Assembly: GCA_903899985.1 (NCBI GenBank)
Contig: CAIULL010000038.1
Location: forward strand, 1-38,206
DNA length: 38,206 nucleotides
Direction: 5' to 3'
DNA from: an uncultured Schlesneria sp.
GTDB taxonomy: Bacteria > Planctomycetota > Planctomycetia > Planctomycetales > Planctomycetaceae
Shown piece by piece: positions 24,609 through 34,431 of the stretch. Position numbers and translations under genes: made by a program. Below the pieces are notes generated by a model. It searched no databases. It worked only from the letters and a program-made list of their open reading frames with translations, and had not been told where the DNA came from. The number at the start of each line of letters is the position of its first letter. The first letter of the stretch is position 1.

Positions 24609-25922
24609 TTATTCGCGACGAATCTGGGTTGTCACCGAGTATTCCTGACCGTAGGCGTTGAACTGAATCTCACCATAAAGGGCGACATGCCCCTCCGCCG
24701 GCTTGGGGATAGAGGCAACGTACGATCCATTCGTCGACTTGATGGGCTGCGACGTCCACTTCGATTCGCGGAAGTCTTTTGAGGAGGACGACGCGGTCCA
24801 TAAACGAACCGCCGTGGGGGGCGTGTTCGACTGAATCGTCAGCTGAAACGAATCACCAACCGTCTCATGCTTCCATTCGACGGAAGGTCCCGGTTTTCCC
24901 TCGACGACATGCTGGAAGAAGACTGCCAAACTTGTGAGTGCCCCTTCGCGGCCCCCTTGAAGATTGTGACCTGCGTTGGGAACGTACCGAATGTATTTCA
25001 CGCCAGAAAGATCGTCCCAATACAGATTCAACGCATCAACCGTCCAATAACGATCGTTCGTGCCGTTAATAATCAGCTTGGGAAGTGTCAGATGGGCACG
25101 ATAGAACCAGGGATCAACCCAGCGCCAAAGTGGAAAATCAGGATCTTCTTTCAGATGCTTGATCAATCCTTTGCGTTCGTAGTCTGCGATTTGTTCACTG
25201 TATTGCCCCCACGTCTCCAGCTGATATTCCATTTGTTTGGGAAAGTTCAGTGTATCAATCACAATCGGTGCAATACCGATGACACGTTTGTCGGAGGCCC
25301 CCGTCAGCCAGGTCGTCCAGCCCCGCTTTGATGCGCCGGTGACGACGAATCCTTTGACGGAGGAACCCCATTCCTTTGTGGCCAGCTGTTCGACAGCGTC
25401 CATTGCCCTGACGGCGCTTTTGACCATCGGAAACAGCAATGGCCAGCGTTTGTCGCCGGTCGCCAGCTGGAACAGAAACGTATCTGTGATCAAATCATCT
25501 TCGTTGCGTCCGCCGAGCAACGGTTGATTCGGCACCTGGTGTAACATTGCCACGCGAGCACCGCAAAGCCGGGCGAGCATCAGGCCCATGACCCGATCCC
25601 CTTCGTTCGGCTTATTCAGATGCCCGCCCCCTGTAATGAACAACAACACGTGATCTTTGTGTTTCAGTTCTGTGGGTTCGTAAACCATCATGACGTGCTT
25701 CCACGTCATATCCATCCAGGCCTGCGAGGTCAGCTCAACGTCATAGATCTTCCCCAGGGGGTTGTCGATCTTTTCATTGAGTTTCCAGCCGAACACCTTA
25801 TCAGGGATGTTAAGGTAGTCCTGTAACGGCGAAGCGACCGGTGCGGGCTGAGCCTGGGCAAACGCGAAAGTTCCCCAACACAGGGCAACGCACAAAAATG
25901 AAATCGATCGTTTCAAGTTCAT
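24609..25922 (-). CDS. PhoPQ-activated pathogenicity-related (PqaA-type) alpha/beta hydrolase, exported
   Basis: A 437-residue exported protein of the PqaA family (PhoPQ-activated pathogenicity-related). Residues 1-22 are a signal peptide (cleavage near FAFA-QAQ). The body is an alpha/beta hydrolase: the nucleophile elbow GASKRGW has Ser198, and Asp290 (NGTNDRYW) and His319 (NAGHNL) complete a likely triad. GGGHLNKP (98-105) may supply the oxyanion hole. The substrate is unknown. In Salmonella the family name came from PhoPQ regulation and the biological role there is not clear; nothing here suggests pathogenicity. The C-terminal 110 residues form a beta domain. The stop codon abuts the 65-bp repeat array. 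The small lipoprotein gene lies 26 bp upstream, so they may share a transcript. Confidence 0.9.
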   Translation of the reverse strand: MNLKRSISFLCVALCWGTFAFAQAQPAPVASPLQDYLNIPDKVFGWKLNEKIDNPLGKIYDVELTSQAWMDMTWKHVMMVYEPTELKHKDHVLLFITGGGHLNKPNEGDRVMGLMLARLCGARVAMLHQVPNQPLLGGRNEDDLITDTFLFQLATGDKRWPLLFPMVKSAVRAMDAVEQLATKEWGSSVKGFVVTGASKRGWTTWLTGASDKRVIGIAPIVIDTLNFPKQMEYQLETWGQYSEQIADYERKGLIKHLKEDPDFPLWRWVDPWFYRAHLTLPKLIINGTNDRYWTVDALNLYWDDLSGVKYIRYVPNAGHNLQGGREGALTSLAVFFQHVVEGKPGPSVEWKHETVGDSFQLTIQSNTPPTAVRLWTASSSSKDFRESKWTSQPIKSTNGSYVASIPKPAEGHVALYGEIQFNAYGQEYSVTTQIRRE

Positions 25923-25948
25923 CTCGCAGCTTTTCTTAAAAATTGGTT

Positions 25949-26380
25949 CTACTTTGAGCTTTTTGTCGACAATTCGATCACGCCAAGATCATTTGGTTCG
26001 CCGGCAACCACGGTCACTTTATACGACGATTTAGATGGGTCGGCAAAGGCGCGATTCAATTTATCTTTTATCGGCAATCCAAATTCTTCCCACTTGAAAG
26101 TCAAACGGTATGTCCCTTCGGGAAGTCCGTCCCCTTTTTGGTACATGCCAATTGAAAAACGACCTTCGCTGTCAGTGTTGGCGATCACGGGGTGTTTGAT
26201 CTCAGCACCAGGTTCTGGATGACATTCGACAGTCAGGTTTTCCGCCGCTTCGCCGTCAACCTCAACCGTTCCAGTGACTGGCGTCGTCGTCAGTCGCGGC
26301 CCACCTCTTTGCTTTTCCGAGCAGCCAGAAGACAAAACCGAACAGATCAAGAAAGTCCTGAACACGAATCGCAACCGCAT
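25949..26380 (-). CDS. Small lipoprotein with carboxypeptidase-regulatory-like beta domain (module A)
   Basis: A 143-residue lipoprotein. The signal ends in lipobox LSSGC followed by SEKQ, so the mature protein is lipid-anchored. The rest reads as a single beta-sandwich typical of planctomycete carboxypeptidase-regulatory-like proteins: TPVTGTVEVDGEAAENLTVECHPEP, then TDSEGRFSIGMY, then PEGTYRLTFKWEEFGLP. Function is unknown. A longer frame begins at 26395, but I chose ATG at 26378-26380 because AGGA lies six bases upstream. It pairs with the DUF1559 gene at 26575 and is paralogous to the protein at 28222-28686. Confidence 0.8.
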   Translation of the reverse strand: MRLRFVFRTFLICSVLSSGCSEKQRGGPRLTTTPVTGTVEVDGEAAENLTVECHPEPGAEIKHPVIANTDSEGRFSIGMYQKGDGLPEGTYRLTFKWEEFGLPIKDKLNRAFADPSKSSYKVTVVAGEPNDLGVIELSTKSSK

Positions 26381-26414
26381 TGCTTTTCCTATCATAAATC
26401 AAAAACGCTTATAC

Positions 26415-26456
26415 TGACCGAATGCTGCTCAAACGTTACTTTGAGCGACGCGGTCA
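26415..26456 (-). promoter_or_regulatory. Two-tier stem-loop in the leader of the module A lipoprotein gene
   Basis: An outer stem TGACCG/CGGTCA encloses an inner 7-bp stem GCTCAAA/TTTGAGC with a 6-nt loop. It lies 35 bases before the lipoprotein ATG and about 65 bases after the DUF1559 terminator. It might be a leader structure or a second transcript end. No T-tract follows immediately. Confidence 0.35.
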
Positions 26457-26518
26457 AGGGCATTGAATTGAACGAAACCCAAACTCAGATGACGTTCGGT
26501 GATCTCGGCAAATAACGA

Positions 26519-26550
26519 AAGACGCGGGCCAAAAGGCCCGCATCTTTTTA
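26519..26550. terminator. Bidirectional intrinsic terminator after DUF1559 (module A)
   Basis: GCGGGCC (26524-26530) and GGCCCGC (26535-26541) pair around an AAAA loop. ATCTTTTT follows on the plus strand and GTCTTTCGTT on the minus strand. It lies 25-50 bases past the stop codon of the minus-strand DUF1559 gene. Confidence 0.75.
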
Positions 26551-26574
26551 ATGTATTTGGAAACGAGCCCGCGA

Positions 26575-27639
<1,065 letters not shown>

Positions 27640-28221
27640 CCAGAAAACTCCAAGAACAAACGTATGACAGGGCCAAAACAAATCCAGACAGGATCATTGC
27701 GATAATCCTGCAAAAGACAACGAAGAACGAGTGAACGATTGATGAAGTTATCGTAAATATCCATGCCTTTTCTCGTTTCATCGAGTACATGACTCTTTTG
27801 CTTAACGCACTGAACAAAAAATTCGTATTTTCGTTCACAGTGCTCGATTCACGCCGTATTTTCGAGAGTCAAAATACGGTGATGAGAACGACTTCGGAAT
27901 GCCGAAGTCGAATTTGCTACGGCAAGGTTAAAAAAGAGAACTGAGAGAGAATCCATTTTGGCGGCGAAGTGTCACTCATTTCAGTGGGGTGGCCTCCGCA
28001 GCCCTGAATCAGCGACCGCACCGTCAACAGGTCCGGGTCGAAATTCGACTTGTCGAGTGACGACGTGCAGGCTCACCATAAGATCGTTGCCATGATCTCA
28101 ATTCAGCGATCTTCCCATCCTCAAGAAGCCGCGCCGGAAACAATGTCGGCAGTAACGACAGTTAACCGCGAGTTCAATTCGTTGACGAAGGGAGCCGCAA
28201 TCTTACGGCATCCGAAAGTCA
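27640..28221. other. Gene-free interval between the two DUF1559 modules
   Basis: No gene is supportable in these 582 bases. Two consecutive perfect hairpins lie in the middle (27854-27910). The part from 27640 to 27840 is AT-rich and probably holds the promoter of the module A DUF1559 gene. The part from 27911 to 28221 shows nothing I can name. Confidence 0.6.
27854..27910 (-). terminator. Two tandem hairpins, possible end of the module B transcript
   Basis: CCGTATTTT (27854-27862) pairs with AAAATACGG (27871-27879) around 8 nt; CGACTTCGG (27889-27897) pairs with CCGAAGTCG (27902-27910) around 4 nt. Both stems are 9 bp and perfect. On the minus strand the second-listed stem comes first and is followed by TTCTC, a weak T-tract. 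They lie 310 bases past the lipoprotein stop, which is far for a terminator. Confidence 0.35.
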
Positions 28222-28686
28222 TCACTTTGTCTTCAGCTCAATGTCATCAAGAACGAGCGGATTTCCATCTTCAACTTTAATCTTCACTAATGCATTCGCC
28301 ACTGTCGAGTATTTCCCCTTCAGCCGATCGCTTTTTTCCTCTTCCGCCCTGGATTGGCGTTTTAAGGTCTGGGGGGGCCAAACGAAAAGGAGTGCATATT
28401 CCGAAGGAGGGACACCGTCCGCAATTTCATAGGTGCCAAGCGTGAAATTTCCGTCCTCGTCGGTACGTCCACCGAGAGCGTTCTTCAACTCATTTGGCTC
28501 AAACGAGCCAAGTGGAACACATCGGACAATAACACCAGCCTCAGGATTACCGTCGACTTTGATTGTTCCTTGCACCGGTACGACCGGAACTTTCTTAATT
28601 TTGGGCCCTGATCGTTGCCCACTGCATGACGCCGAACAGAAGATTGCGCACACCAATGAGAGACAAAGAACCCGATGCAACATCAT
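28222..28686 (-). CDS. Small lipoprotein with carboxypeptidase-regulatory-like beta domain (module B)
   Basis: A 154-residue paralog of the lipoprotein at 25949-26380. The signal ends CSASC-SGQ, a lipobox variant with Ser at -1. The mature part shows the same order of elements: VPVQGTIKVDGNPEAGVIVRCVP, then TDEDGNFTLGTYEIADGVPPSEYALLFVW, then a basic/acidic region and a C-terminal VLDDIELKTK that matches LGVIELSTKSSK of the paralog. Function unknown. Two adjacent ATG codons are possible; AGGAG seven bases before the first (28684-28686) supports it over the longer frame to 28722. It lies downstream of the DUF1559 gene at 28966. Confidence 0.8.
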   Translation of the reverse strand: MMLHRVLCLSLVCAIFCSASCSGQRSGPKIKKVPVVPVQGTIKVDGNPEAGVIVRCVPLGSFEPNELKNALGGRTDEDGNFTLGTYEIADGVPPSEYALLFVWPPQTLKRQSRAEEEKSDRLKGKYSTVANALVKIKVEDGNPLVLDDIELKTK

Positions 28687-28877
28687 CAAACGACTCCTAC
28701 GCCATCGATCCGCGCAACACATTGGTGATCCGGCGACGCAAATTGAAATCTATGACCGAAAAAGGCAGCGGTTTCAGTACGGCGAGACTCACTTCGAGCG
28801 GTCAAGTCGTTGCGTTACCGACTTAGCGACCTGCATGGAACCTCGCCATCCCGGAATCCCGTTCCCAAAAACCAATG

Positions 28878-28916
28878 AGAAAAACGCGTCACGAACAGTT
28901 TGCCTGTTCGTGACGC
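28878..28916 (-). terminator. Intrinsic terminator after DUF1559 (module B)
   Basis: GCGTCACGAACAG (28886-28898) and CTGTTCGTGACGC (28904-28916) form a perfect 13-bp stem with a 5-nt loop. On the minus strand GTTTTTCTC follows. It lies 50-88 bases past the DUF1559 stop codon, in the same relative place as the terminator of module A. Confidence 0.8.
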
Positions 28917-28965
28917 ATTGTATCTCGGGGAAAATTCGAGTCCAACAGACAATCTCGATTGTCGA

Positions 28966-30108
28966 TTAGAAGCTACCAGCTGTCGTGGTTTCACCTCCAG
29001 CCGCTGTGCACGCTGCGGCAAATACGCCAGCATCAATGTTCGCACTAACAAAACGGACTGTTCCGTCTCCCATCAGCGCATGCCCACCACCTGTGTGGAA
29101 CGCATAGATGCCTGATTCGTTGGTATTCGCACAGTTGACGACACACGTCCCACCATTTCCGGCATCATAACCTTGCGGTAACACACCGGCGGCCCATTCG
29201 TAATTAAAGAAATCGCCCCAGCCGCCGCCGCCATTGATCGAATTGGAAACGATTTGTGCAGGAATTCCTGGAATCGTACTGCTTAATTGTTGCATCTGCC
29301 CATTCACCCAGACGTTGTTGCGACCCGCCTTTTCATAGAGTGCGAAGGTATTAGACAATCCGTCAGTGACGTTCGAAGGTTTTGACGTGACATATTGGCC
29401 ATTCAAAGCCGTTCCAACAGCCGCCTTTGTGATTGCGTCTGCGGGAGAAGCGCCCGTGTCGTAGAACATGCCGCCACGTGGAGCGCCATTCTCGTAATTA
29501 CTTAAAAAGTTCTCGCGACAACCGTCGACCCAGATGTAATCGGCAATTCCGGCTTTCCAGCTGATTGCAGCTTTTGTTCCTGGGAATCCGGACTTCAGAA
29601 CCGTTCCAGAGGGAATGTAAACCGAGTTGAAAGTCCCGCTGGATGACGGAGAACCACCAGCAGACGGGGGCGTTCCTGAATTACCACCAGCACTGGATGG
29701 ACATCGCCACGCGGGCAGATAAGTCGTCAACAAGTTTCCATTGTTCGAATTGGTGGTATCCCATTGTGTCTGGCTGGCATTCCATTGCGAGTAAATCGGC
29801 ATCTGATCGATATACGGCAACAGAGCCACTCCGCCTGATGTTGTCTGCGTGAAGGATAAACCACCTGTTGCCAACGAGATCGTACAAAACGAATTGACAG
29901 GGAACATCGAGAACGTGCTCTCGTAATTGAAGAGGGCCAACCCGATTTGCTTCAGATTGTTCTTGCACTGTGTGCGCCGTGCCGCCTCGCGGGCCTGTTG
30001 CACGGCTGGCAACAGCAACGCAATCAGTACGGCGATGATCGCAATCACCACCAGCAATTCAATCAGCGTAAATCCTCGCTTGCGCAGCGGACCACTTTGT
30101 TTGACCAT
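28966..30108 (-). CDS. DUF1559 pseudopilin-like protein (module B)
   Basis: A 380-residue exported protein. The leader [12 protein letters not shown] precedes [20 protein letters not shown], the prepilin cleavage site and helix, then the DUF1559 signature [25 protein letters not shown]. The middle has a Gly/Ser-rich loop (about 150-165, many SSAGG-type repeats). The C-terminus has the H-X9-DG motif ([12 protein letters not shown]) and ends in a short Gly/Thr tail. GGAG nine bases before the ATG supports the start. It is about as long as its neighbour at 26575-27639; the N-terminal 60 residues are nearly identical and the rest diverges, so this is an old duplication or two independently inherited paralogs. 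Confidence 0.95.
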   Translation of the reverse strand: MVKQSGPLRKRGFTLIELLVVIAIIAVLIALLLPAVQQAREAARRTQCKNNLKQIGLALFNYESTFSMFPVNSFCTISLATGGLSFTQTTSGGVALLPYIDQMPIYSQWNASQTQWDTTNSNNGNLLTTYLPAWRCPSSAGGNSGTPPSAGGSPSSSGTFNSVYIPSGTVLKSGFPGTKAAISWKAGIADYIWVDGCRENFLSNYENGAPRGGMFYDTGASPADAITKAAVGTALNGQYVTSKPSNVTDGLSNTFALYEKAGRNNVWVNGQMQQLSSTIPGIPAQIVSNSINGGGGWGDFFNYEWAAGVLPQGYDAGNGGTCVVNCANTNESGIYAFHTGGGHALMGDGTVRFVSANIDAGVFAAACTAAGGETTTAGSF

Positions 30109-30396
30109 CTCAAAAGTCTCCAGAAAAGGAATTGGGAATCAAAAACGAAACGAGAAATCCAAATATTTGAAACAGATGACTAACAATAGGTTCTGATGAA
30201 CCGTTGACGAGAAATTCTGAAGTGAGCGGTCATGTCAAAAATATCATGCACAGAAAAATGGTTCGCGCCAAATCAAAAAACACAATTTCGCACGATCAAC
30301 GTCTGGTCACCAAAAAATCGGGTTGCAAAGCTTCTCGTATTTGACAGATCAAACGATCAGGTTCTTGGTGAACCAATTCGCTTGAATCTGTTTCGC
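30109..30396. other. Intergenic region before the module B DUF1559 gene
   Basis: A 288-base AT-richer gap that must contain the DUF1559 promoter and the end of the zinc-ribbon transcript. I see no convincing hairpin, repeat or small gene. Confidence 0.4.
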
Positions 30397-30828
30397 TCAT
30401 TCCGGCTTCAGGATATGAACTTTGCCGCCACAAAAACGGCAGGCCACTTTTGAGCCAATATATTTGCTGGAAAAACGCAATTGTTCCTGACAGTGCGGGC
30501 ACTGTGAATAGGAATCAGCACCCATGACGGCGTTGCTGCTTGGGTCAAGTTTGAAATCCGCTGAACAGAATTTGCACTGCACGCGCTGACCCAGGTATTT
30601 TCGATTGATTTTCAGTTCCTGATGGCAACTCGTGCATTCCGCGAACAATCCAACTGGCGTAATTTCAACCACGCTTTCGACCTCCTGAAGCGGGACAAAA
30701 GTCGGGACTTCGACACTGTCCTTTTCCAGCTCCAGATTCAGAAGCTGACGACAAGTACGACAGTGAATCATATTGGGTGGCATATCGTCGCCACATTGCG
30801 GACATGGGCCGCCGGGCCAAGCGGGCAT
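30397..30828 (-). CDS. Triple zinc-ribbon protein
   Basis: A 143-residue protein with three zinc-ribbon-like Cys clusters: CPQC/CRTC (residues 9-26), CTSC/CKFC (65-84 region) and CPHC/CRFC (109-133 region). The second and third units also share a (I/F)xxKY(L/I)GxxVxC spacer, so they are internal repeats. No catalytic motif or signal peptide is present. Such proteins bind zinc and usually mediate protein or nucleic-acid contacts; no role can be assigned. AGGA eight bases upstream supports the ATG. It follows the beta-propeller gene by 51 bp and probably shares its transcript. Confidence 0.85.
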   Translation of the reverse strand: MPAWPGGPCPQCGDDMPPNMIHCRTCRQLLNLELEKDSVEVPTFVPLQEVESVVEITPVGLFAECTSCHQELKINRKYLGQRVQCKFCSADFKLDPSSNAVMGADSYSQCPHCQEQLRFSSKYIGSKVACRFCGGKVHILKPE

Positions 30829-30879
30829 CGCTCGATTCCTTCATATTGTTTTTTTGGAAAATTGGAAAATTTGATTCTG

Positions 30880-32121
30880 TCATTCCGAAACCGACGATCG
30901 CAGCGATGAAAGTCGGTGAAAGGACCTCAGGTACAGACGCCCGTTGGCCACGGCGGGAGTCGAATAGCTGGGGTCTCCGAGAGGATTTTCACCAAGCAGT
31001 CGATATTCCGAACCAGCCTCCACCACGATCACTTTACCCGACTCTTCAATACAATACAGCTTTCCATCCACACAGACCGGTGAACCGCTGAAATTTCCTC
31101 CAACCCGCCCCTGCCAACGAGTTTCCTGAGTTTTTGGATCAAGACAAATCACAACTCCGTTATCAGTCCACAGAAATATCGAATCGTTCACGCCCACCAC
31201 TGCGGGGACATACGGAATATCCTTATCTCGCCGAAACTTGATATGAGTCGTCTCGATCGCTCCGCTTCCCGACGGATCAACTCCGATCATGCGAACCCCC
31301 TTGCCTCCTTCGCCACACATCGCGAAGACTAACCCGGACGCATAGGTTGGCGAGGCGACGGTCCGCCTGGGCAATTCGCCTGTTGACCAGTTCAAACTTC
31401 CAGACCAGGGATCGAGACTGCTCAAACCGGTCGCGCCACTCAGGCAGATTAACTGTGGTTTCTTACCGGGAAGTTCGATCAACAGTGGTGTCGCATACGA
31501 GGCTTCTCGTGATTCCCTGAGCGAACTCCAGACCAGCCGACCATCGCGCCGATCATACGCCACAATCGAACTTGGCCCGTCCTGGTCGTTCGGAATGATC
31601 ACCAGATCTTCAAACACAATCGGTGAAGTCCCCTGGCCATGACGACTCAGGAATGGGCCAAGCCAGTTCCGCCAGACCAGTTCACCCTCAATGTCATACG
31701 CAGCCAGGCCGAACCGTTCTTCATCCGCGAAAGCAACGTAGACTCGTTCACCGTCAGTCGCGGGTGAACTCGAAGCAAAGCTGTTCTTGGCGTGTTTGGG
31801 GTTCGTATTGAAACCGGCCGCTCGAGACCATTTTGTCTTTCCCGTCACAGCGTCCAGACAAAGCAGATACCGAACTCGGCCTTCATCCGTGGCAGTCGTT
31901 ACGAACAGATCGCCATCCCAGATGACCGGAGATGAATGCCCTTCACCAGGAAGCTCGACAACCCATTCATAATCACCTTGACTCCAGGATGTCGGAAACC
32001 CCTTGGCCTGCGAAACTCCTAAGCCATCATCGCCGCGGTATCGAGACCAGTTCTGCGCCCACGTCGGCGAAATATCGCATACGACAATTAAGAACGGCAA
32101 CAGAAAACGAATGACCGACAC
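30880..32121 (-). CDS. Exported PQQ-like beta-propeller repeat protein
   Basis: A 413-residue protein with a signal peptide (1-22, ending TWA-QNW). The body is made of PQQ-like beta-propeller repeats: SSPVIWDGDLFVTTA, LLCLDAVTGKTKWSR, SSPATDGERVYVAFA, AYDIEGELVWRN, IVAYDRRDGRLVW, SLDPWSGSLNWS, ICLDPKTQETRWQG, GSPVCVDGKLYCIEE. It lacks the extra helices and dehydrogenase residues of true quinoprotein dehydrogenases, so it is more likely a non-enzymatic propeller, like BamB or the PQQ-like family common in planctomycetes. The start is GTG with only a weak GAGA upstream. It lies between a nucleotidyltransferase-like gene and the zinc-ribbon gene. Confidence 0.9.
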   Translation of the reverse strand: MSVIRFLLPFLIVVCDISPTWAQNWSRYRGDDGLGVSQAKGFPTSWSQGDYEWVVELPGEGHSSPVIWDGDLFVTTATDEGRVRYLLCLDAVTGKTKWSRAAGFNTNPKHAKNSFASSSPATDGERVYVAFADEERFGLAAYDIEGELVWRNWLGPFLSRHGQGTSPIVFEDLVIIPNDQDGPSSIVAYDRRDGRLVWSSLRESREASYATPLLIELPGKKPQLICLSGATGLSSLDPWSGSLNWSTGELPRRTVASPTYASGLVFAMCGEGGKGVRMIGVDPSGSGAIETTHIKFRRDKDIPYVPAVVGVNDSIFLWTDNGVVICLDPKTQETRWQGRVGGNFSGSPVCVDGKLYCIEESGKVIVVEAGSEYRLLGENPLGDPSYSTPAVANGRLYLRSFHRLSSLRSSVSE

Positions 32122-32192
32122 GATAGCATCTCAAAACGGAATTGTGATTTCATTGAGCCGCTTAATGCGTGAGTTGAATCGACATTAGATCA

Positions 32193-32831
32193 TCATGCAT
32201 CAGGCGTGTCGAGAATCTGCTGCAGTCGATCGGCCAATTCTTTTGGCAATCTCATCGGCCATGTCGAATCAATCAGCCCGACCCCGATCAAATCCCGCAG
32301 GTGAGTTCGGTCTTTGTCGCGGTTCGACATCAGCTTCATGGTGACCAGCGATTCCAAAGCGATGACAGGAAACTTTGCCGGATCATCCACGGTTGTAATC
32401 TCTGGCGCCGGCAAAAGATGTTCGGAACGAGTCTTTTCACCCGAGAACAACAGATGAATCCCCTCGCTCGGCTTTCCATCAGGACCATCTCGAAAAAGCA
32501 CGACATCATCGACGACGTCGAAAACAAACCCCGCTTGTTCAAGGGTTGTTTTGATCGATTCCAGGTCGCTTCGACGGACCAAAAGGTTAATATCGCGAGT
32601 GTTTCGGACAGCCCCTTCGTCAACCGTCGCCACCCATGAGGCAACTGCGTTACCACCGCAAACGGCAAACGGAATTCCCGCTTGATGCAGTGCCGATGCC
32701 GCTCGCAGTAGCCGTTCTCGCACTTTTGCCACGGCAGACTCCATTCGATCAAGAACGGCAGAACTGAAGCCCACGGTACGGTCGCTCCAGGGCTGAGAAG
32801 GTTCAGAAGCGGGAATGATCGGCAAGATCAA
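32193..32831 (-). CDS. Nucleotidyltransferase-fold protein (MNT/AbiEii-like)
   Basis: Up to 212 residues. The central part reads as a nucleotidyltransferase fold: FAVCGGNAVASWV (strand and GG turn) followed by RNTRDINLLVRR, where the metal-binding pair would be D-x-N instead of D-x-D, then helices and a second strand set; KLMSNRDKDRTHLRDLI resembles the tail of the AbiEii/MNT-like families. The second acidic residue of the usual DxD appears lost, so activity is doubtful. Some relatives are toxins of toxin-antitoxin pairs, but no antitoxin gene is adjacent. The start is uncertain: TTG at 32831, GTG near 32774, or ATG at 32742-32744, which would give 183 residues. Confidence 0.7.
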   Translation of the reverse strand: MILPIIPASEPSQPWSDRTVGFSSAVLDRMESAVAKVRERLLRAASALHQAGIPFAVCGGNAVASWVATVDEGAVRNTRDINLLVRRSDLESIKTTLEQAGFVFDVVDDVVLFRDGPDGKPSEGIHLLFSGEKTRSEHLLPAPEITTVDDPAKFPVIALESLVTMKLMSNRDKDRTHLRDLIGVGLIDSTWPMRLPKELADRLQQILDTPDA

Positions 32832-32930
32832 TGCCTCGAGTGGTGTTCTGACAAAACAGGATGTCGTAAAGGACCGAACTCATTTGTCAAATCAGAGACG
32901 GTACGGGAAGTCAAGTAGTTTGCCTGGTTC

Positions 32931-34400
32931 TCATGCCAGTACAGGACGGATTAATTCGCCATGCACATCGGTCAGTCGGTAGTGGCGGCCCTGGAACTTG
33001 AAGGTCAGACGATGATGGTCGATCCCCAGGCAATGCAGAATCGTCGCATTCAGATCATGCACATGGACGGGATCGCGAGCGATGTTGTAACTGTAGTCGT
33101 CCGTCTCACCGTGCGTCATTCCACCGCGAATTCCCCCACCCGCCATCCAGATCGTGAAACAGCGTGGATGGTGATCGCGGCCATAGTTGGTGGCGCTGAG
33201 ATTTCCCTGGCAATAGACGGTCCGTCCGAACTCACCACTCCAGACAACCAGCGTGTCTTCGAGCAGACCTCGTTGTTTCAGGTCGCGGATCAGTGCCGCA
33301 CAAGGCTGATCGATGTCGCGGGCCTGGTTCGGCAGTTGAGCCGGCAAATTCGTGTGCTGGTCCCAACCCATGTGGAATAACTGGATGAACCGGACACCTC
33401 GCTCCGCCAGTCGACGTGCCAAAACGCAATTCGCGGCGAATGTCCCCGGCTTACGGGAATCGGGCCCGTACATTTCGAACGTGTGCGCCGATTCATTCGA
33501 GACATCCGCAAGTTCTGGCACCGACGTCTGCATTCGATAAGCCAGTTCATACTGCTTAATTCGCGTTTCAATTTCCGGGTCACCGACTTTTTCAAGCTGA
33601 ATTCGATTGAGCGCCGCCTGGTCGTCGAGCATCCCTCGACGCAGCAAAGGATCAATCCCCGGTGGATTCGACAGGTATAAAACGGGATCACCACCACTTC
33701 GCAGCTTAACCCCCTGGTGTTGCGAAGGGAGAAAGCCCGAACCCCATAGTCGGTCATACAAAGGCTGGTCATTCGGTCGACCCGTCCCTCGCGAAAGCAT
33801 CACGACAAACGCTGGCAGATCTTTGTTTTCAGAACCGAGCCCGTACGACAGCCACGAACCCAGACTGGGCCGGCCAGCCAATTGTGCTCCCGTCGTCAGA
33901 AACGTAACCGCCGGGTCGTGATTAATCGCTTCCGTATACAACGATTTGATAAAGCAGATGTCGTCCGACACGCTCGCCAGATGCGGCAGCAATTCACTGA
34001 CGGTCGCTCCGCCTTGACCGTGCTGAGCAAACTTGTACATCGAAGGAACAACCGGAAACTTGTCCTGACCGGCGGTCATATTGGTCAGTCGTTGCCCGCG
34101 TCTGATCGATTCGGGCAAATCTTCACCACGCCTCTTGACCAGTTCCGGCTTATGGTCAAACAGTTCGATCTGAGACGGTGCCCCGGATTGAAACAGAAAG
34201 ATCACTCGCTTGGCACGCGGGATCGCATGCAGAATTTCATTCGAAACAGGAACTGCCGACTTGCTGGTGAAATCTGTGGCCGGGCTTTCATCGGCCAGCA
34301 ACGTACTTAACGCGGTCAGGCCGAGCGAACAACCTGCGCCGCCGAGAAACGCTCGTCGGGAACTTGTTTGAAGAATCGAATTGTACAGCGATGAAGGCAT
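32931..34400 (-). CDS. DUF1501 protein with Tat signal, partner of the DUF1553 protein
   Basis: A 489-residue exported protein. The N-terminus has a twin-arginine motif [11 protein letters not shown] followed by a hydrophobic stretch. Family elements include [21 protein letters not shown], the [11 protein letters not shown] segment, [17 protein letters not shown] and [17 protein letters not shown]. These place it in the DUF1501 group with an alkaline-phosphatase-like fold. It starts 31 bp after the DUF1549/DUF1553 gene, the standard planctomycete arrangement, and the two are thought to act together at the cell surface or in the periplasm; the substrate is unknown. AAAGAG upstream supports the ATG. 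It shares only the general family pattern with the DUF1501 at 19106-20455. Confidence 0.95.
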   Translation of the reverse strand: MPSSLYNSILQTSSRRAFLGGAGCSLGLTALSTLLADESPATDFTSKSAVPVSNEILHAIPRAKRVIFLFQSGAPSQIELFDHKPELVKRRGEDLPESIRRGQRLTNMTAGQDKFPVVPSMYKFAQHGQGGATVSELLPHLASVSDDICFIKSLYTEAINHDPAVTFLTTGAQLAGRPSLGSWLSYGLGSENKDLPAFVVMLSRGTGRPNDQPLYDRLWGSGFLPSQHQGVKLRSGGDPVLYLSNPPGIDPLLRRGMLDDQAALNRIQLEKVGDPEIETRIKQYELAYRMQTSVPELADVSNESAHTFEMYGPDSRKPGTFAANCVLARRLAERGVRFIQLFHMGWDQHTNLPAQLPNQARDIDQPCAALIRDLKQRGLLEDTLVVWSGEFGRTVYCQGNLSATNYGRDHHPRCFTIWMAGGGIRGGMTHGETDDYSYNIARDPVHVHDLNATILHCLGIDHHRLTFKFQGRHYRLTDVHGELIRPVLA

Positions 34401-34431
34401 CGGAACTCTTTCGGTTGAGACAAGACGATTC

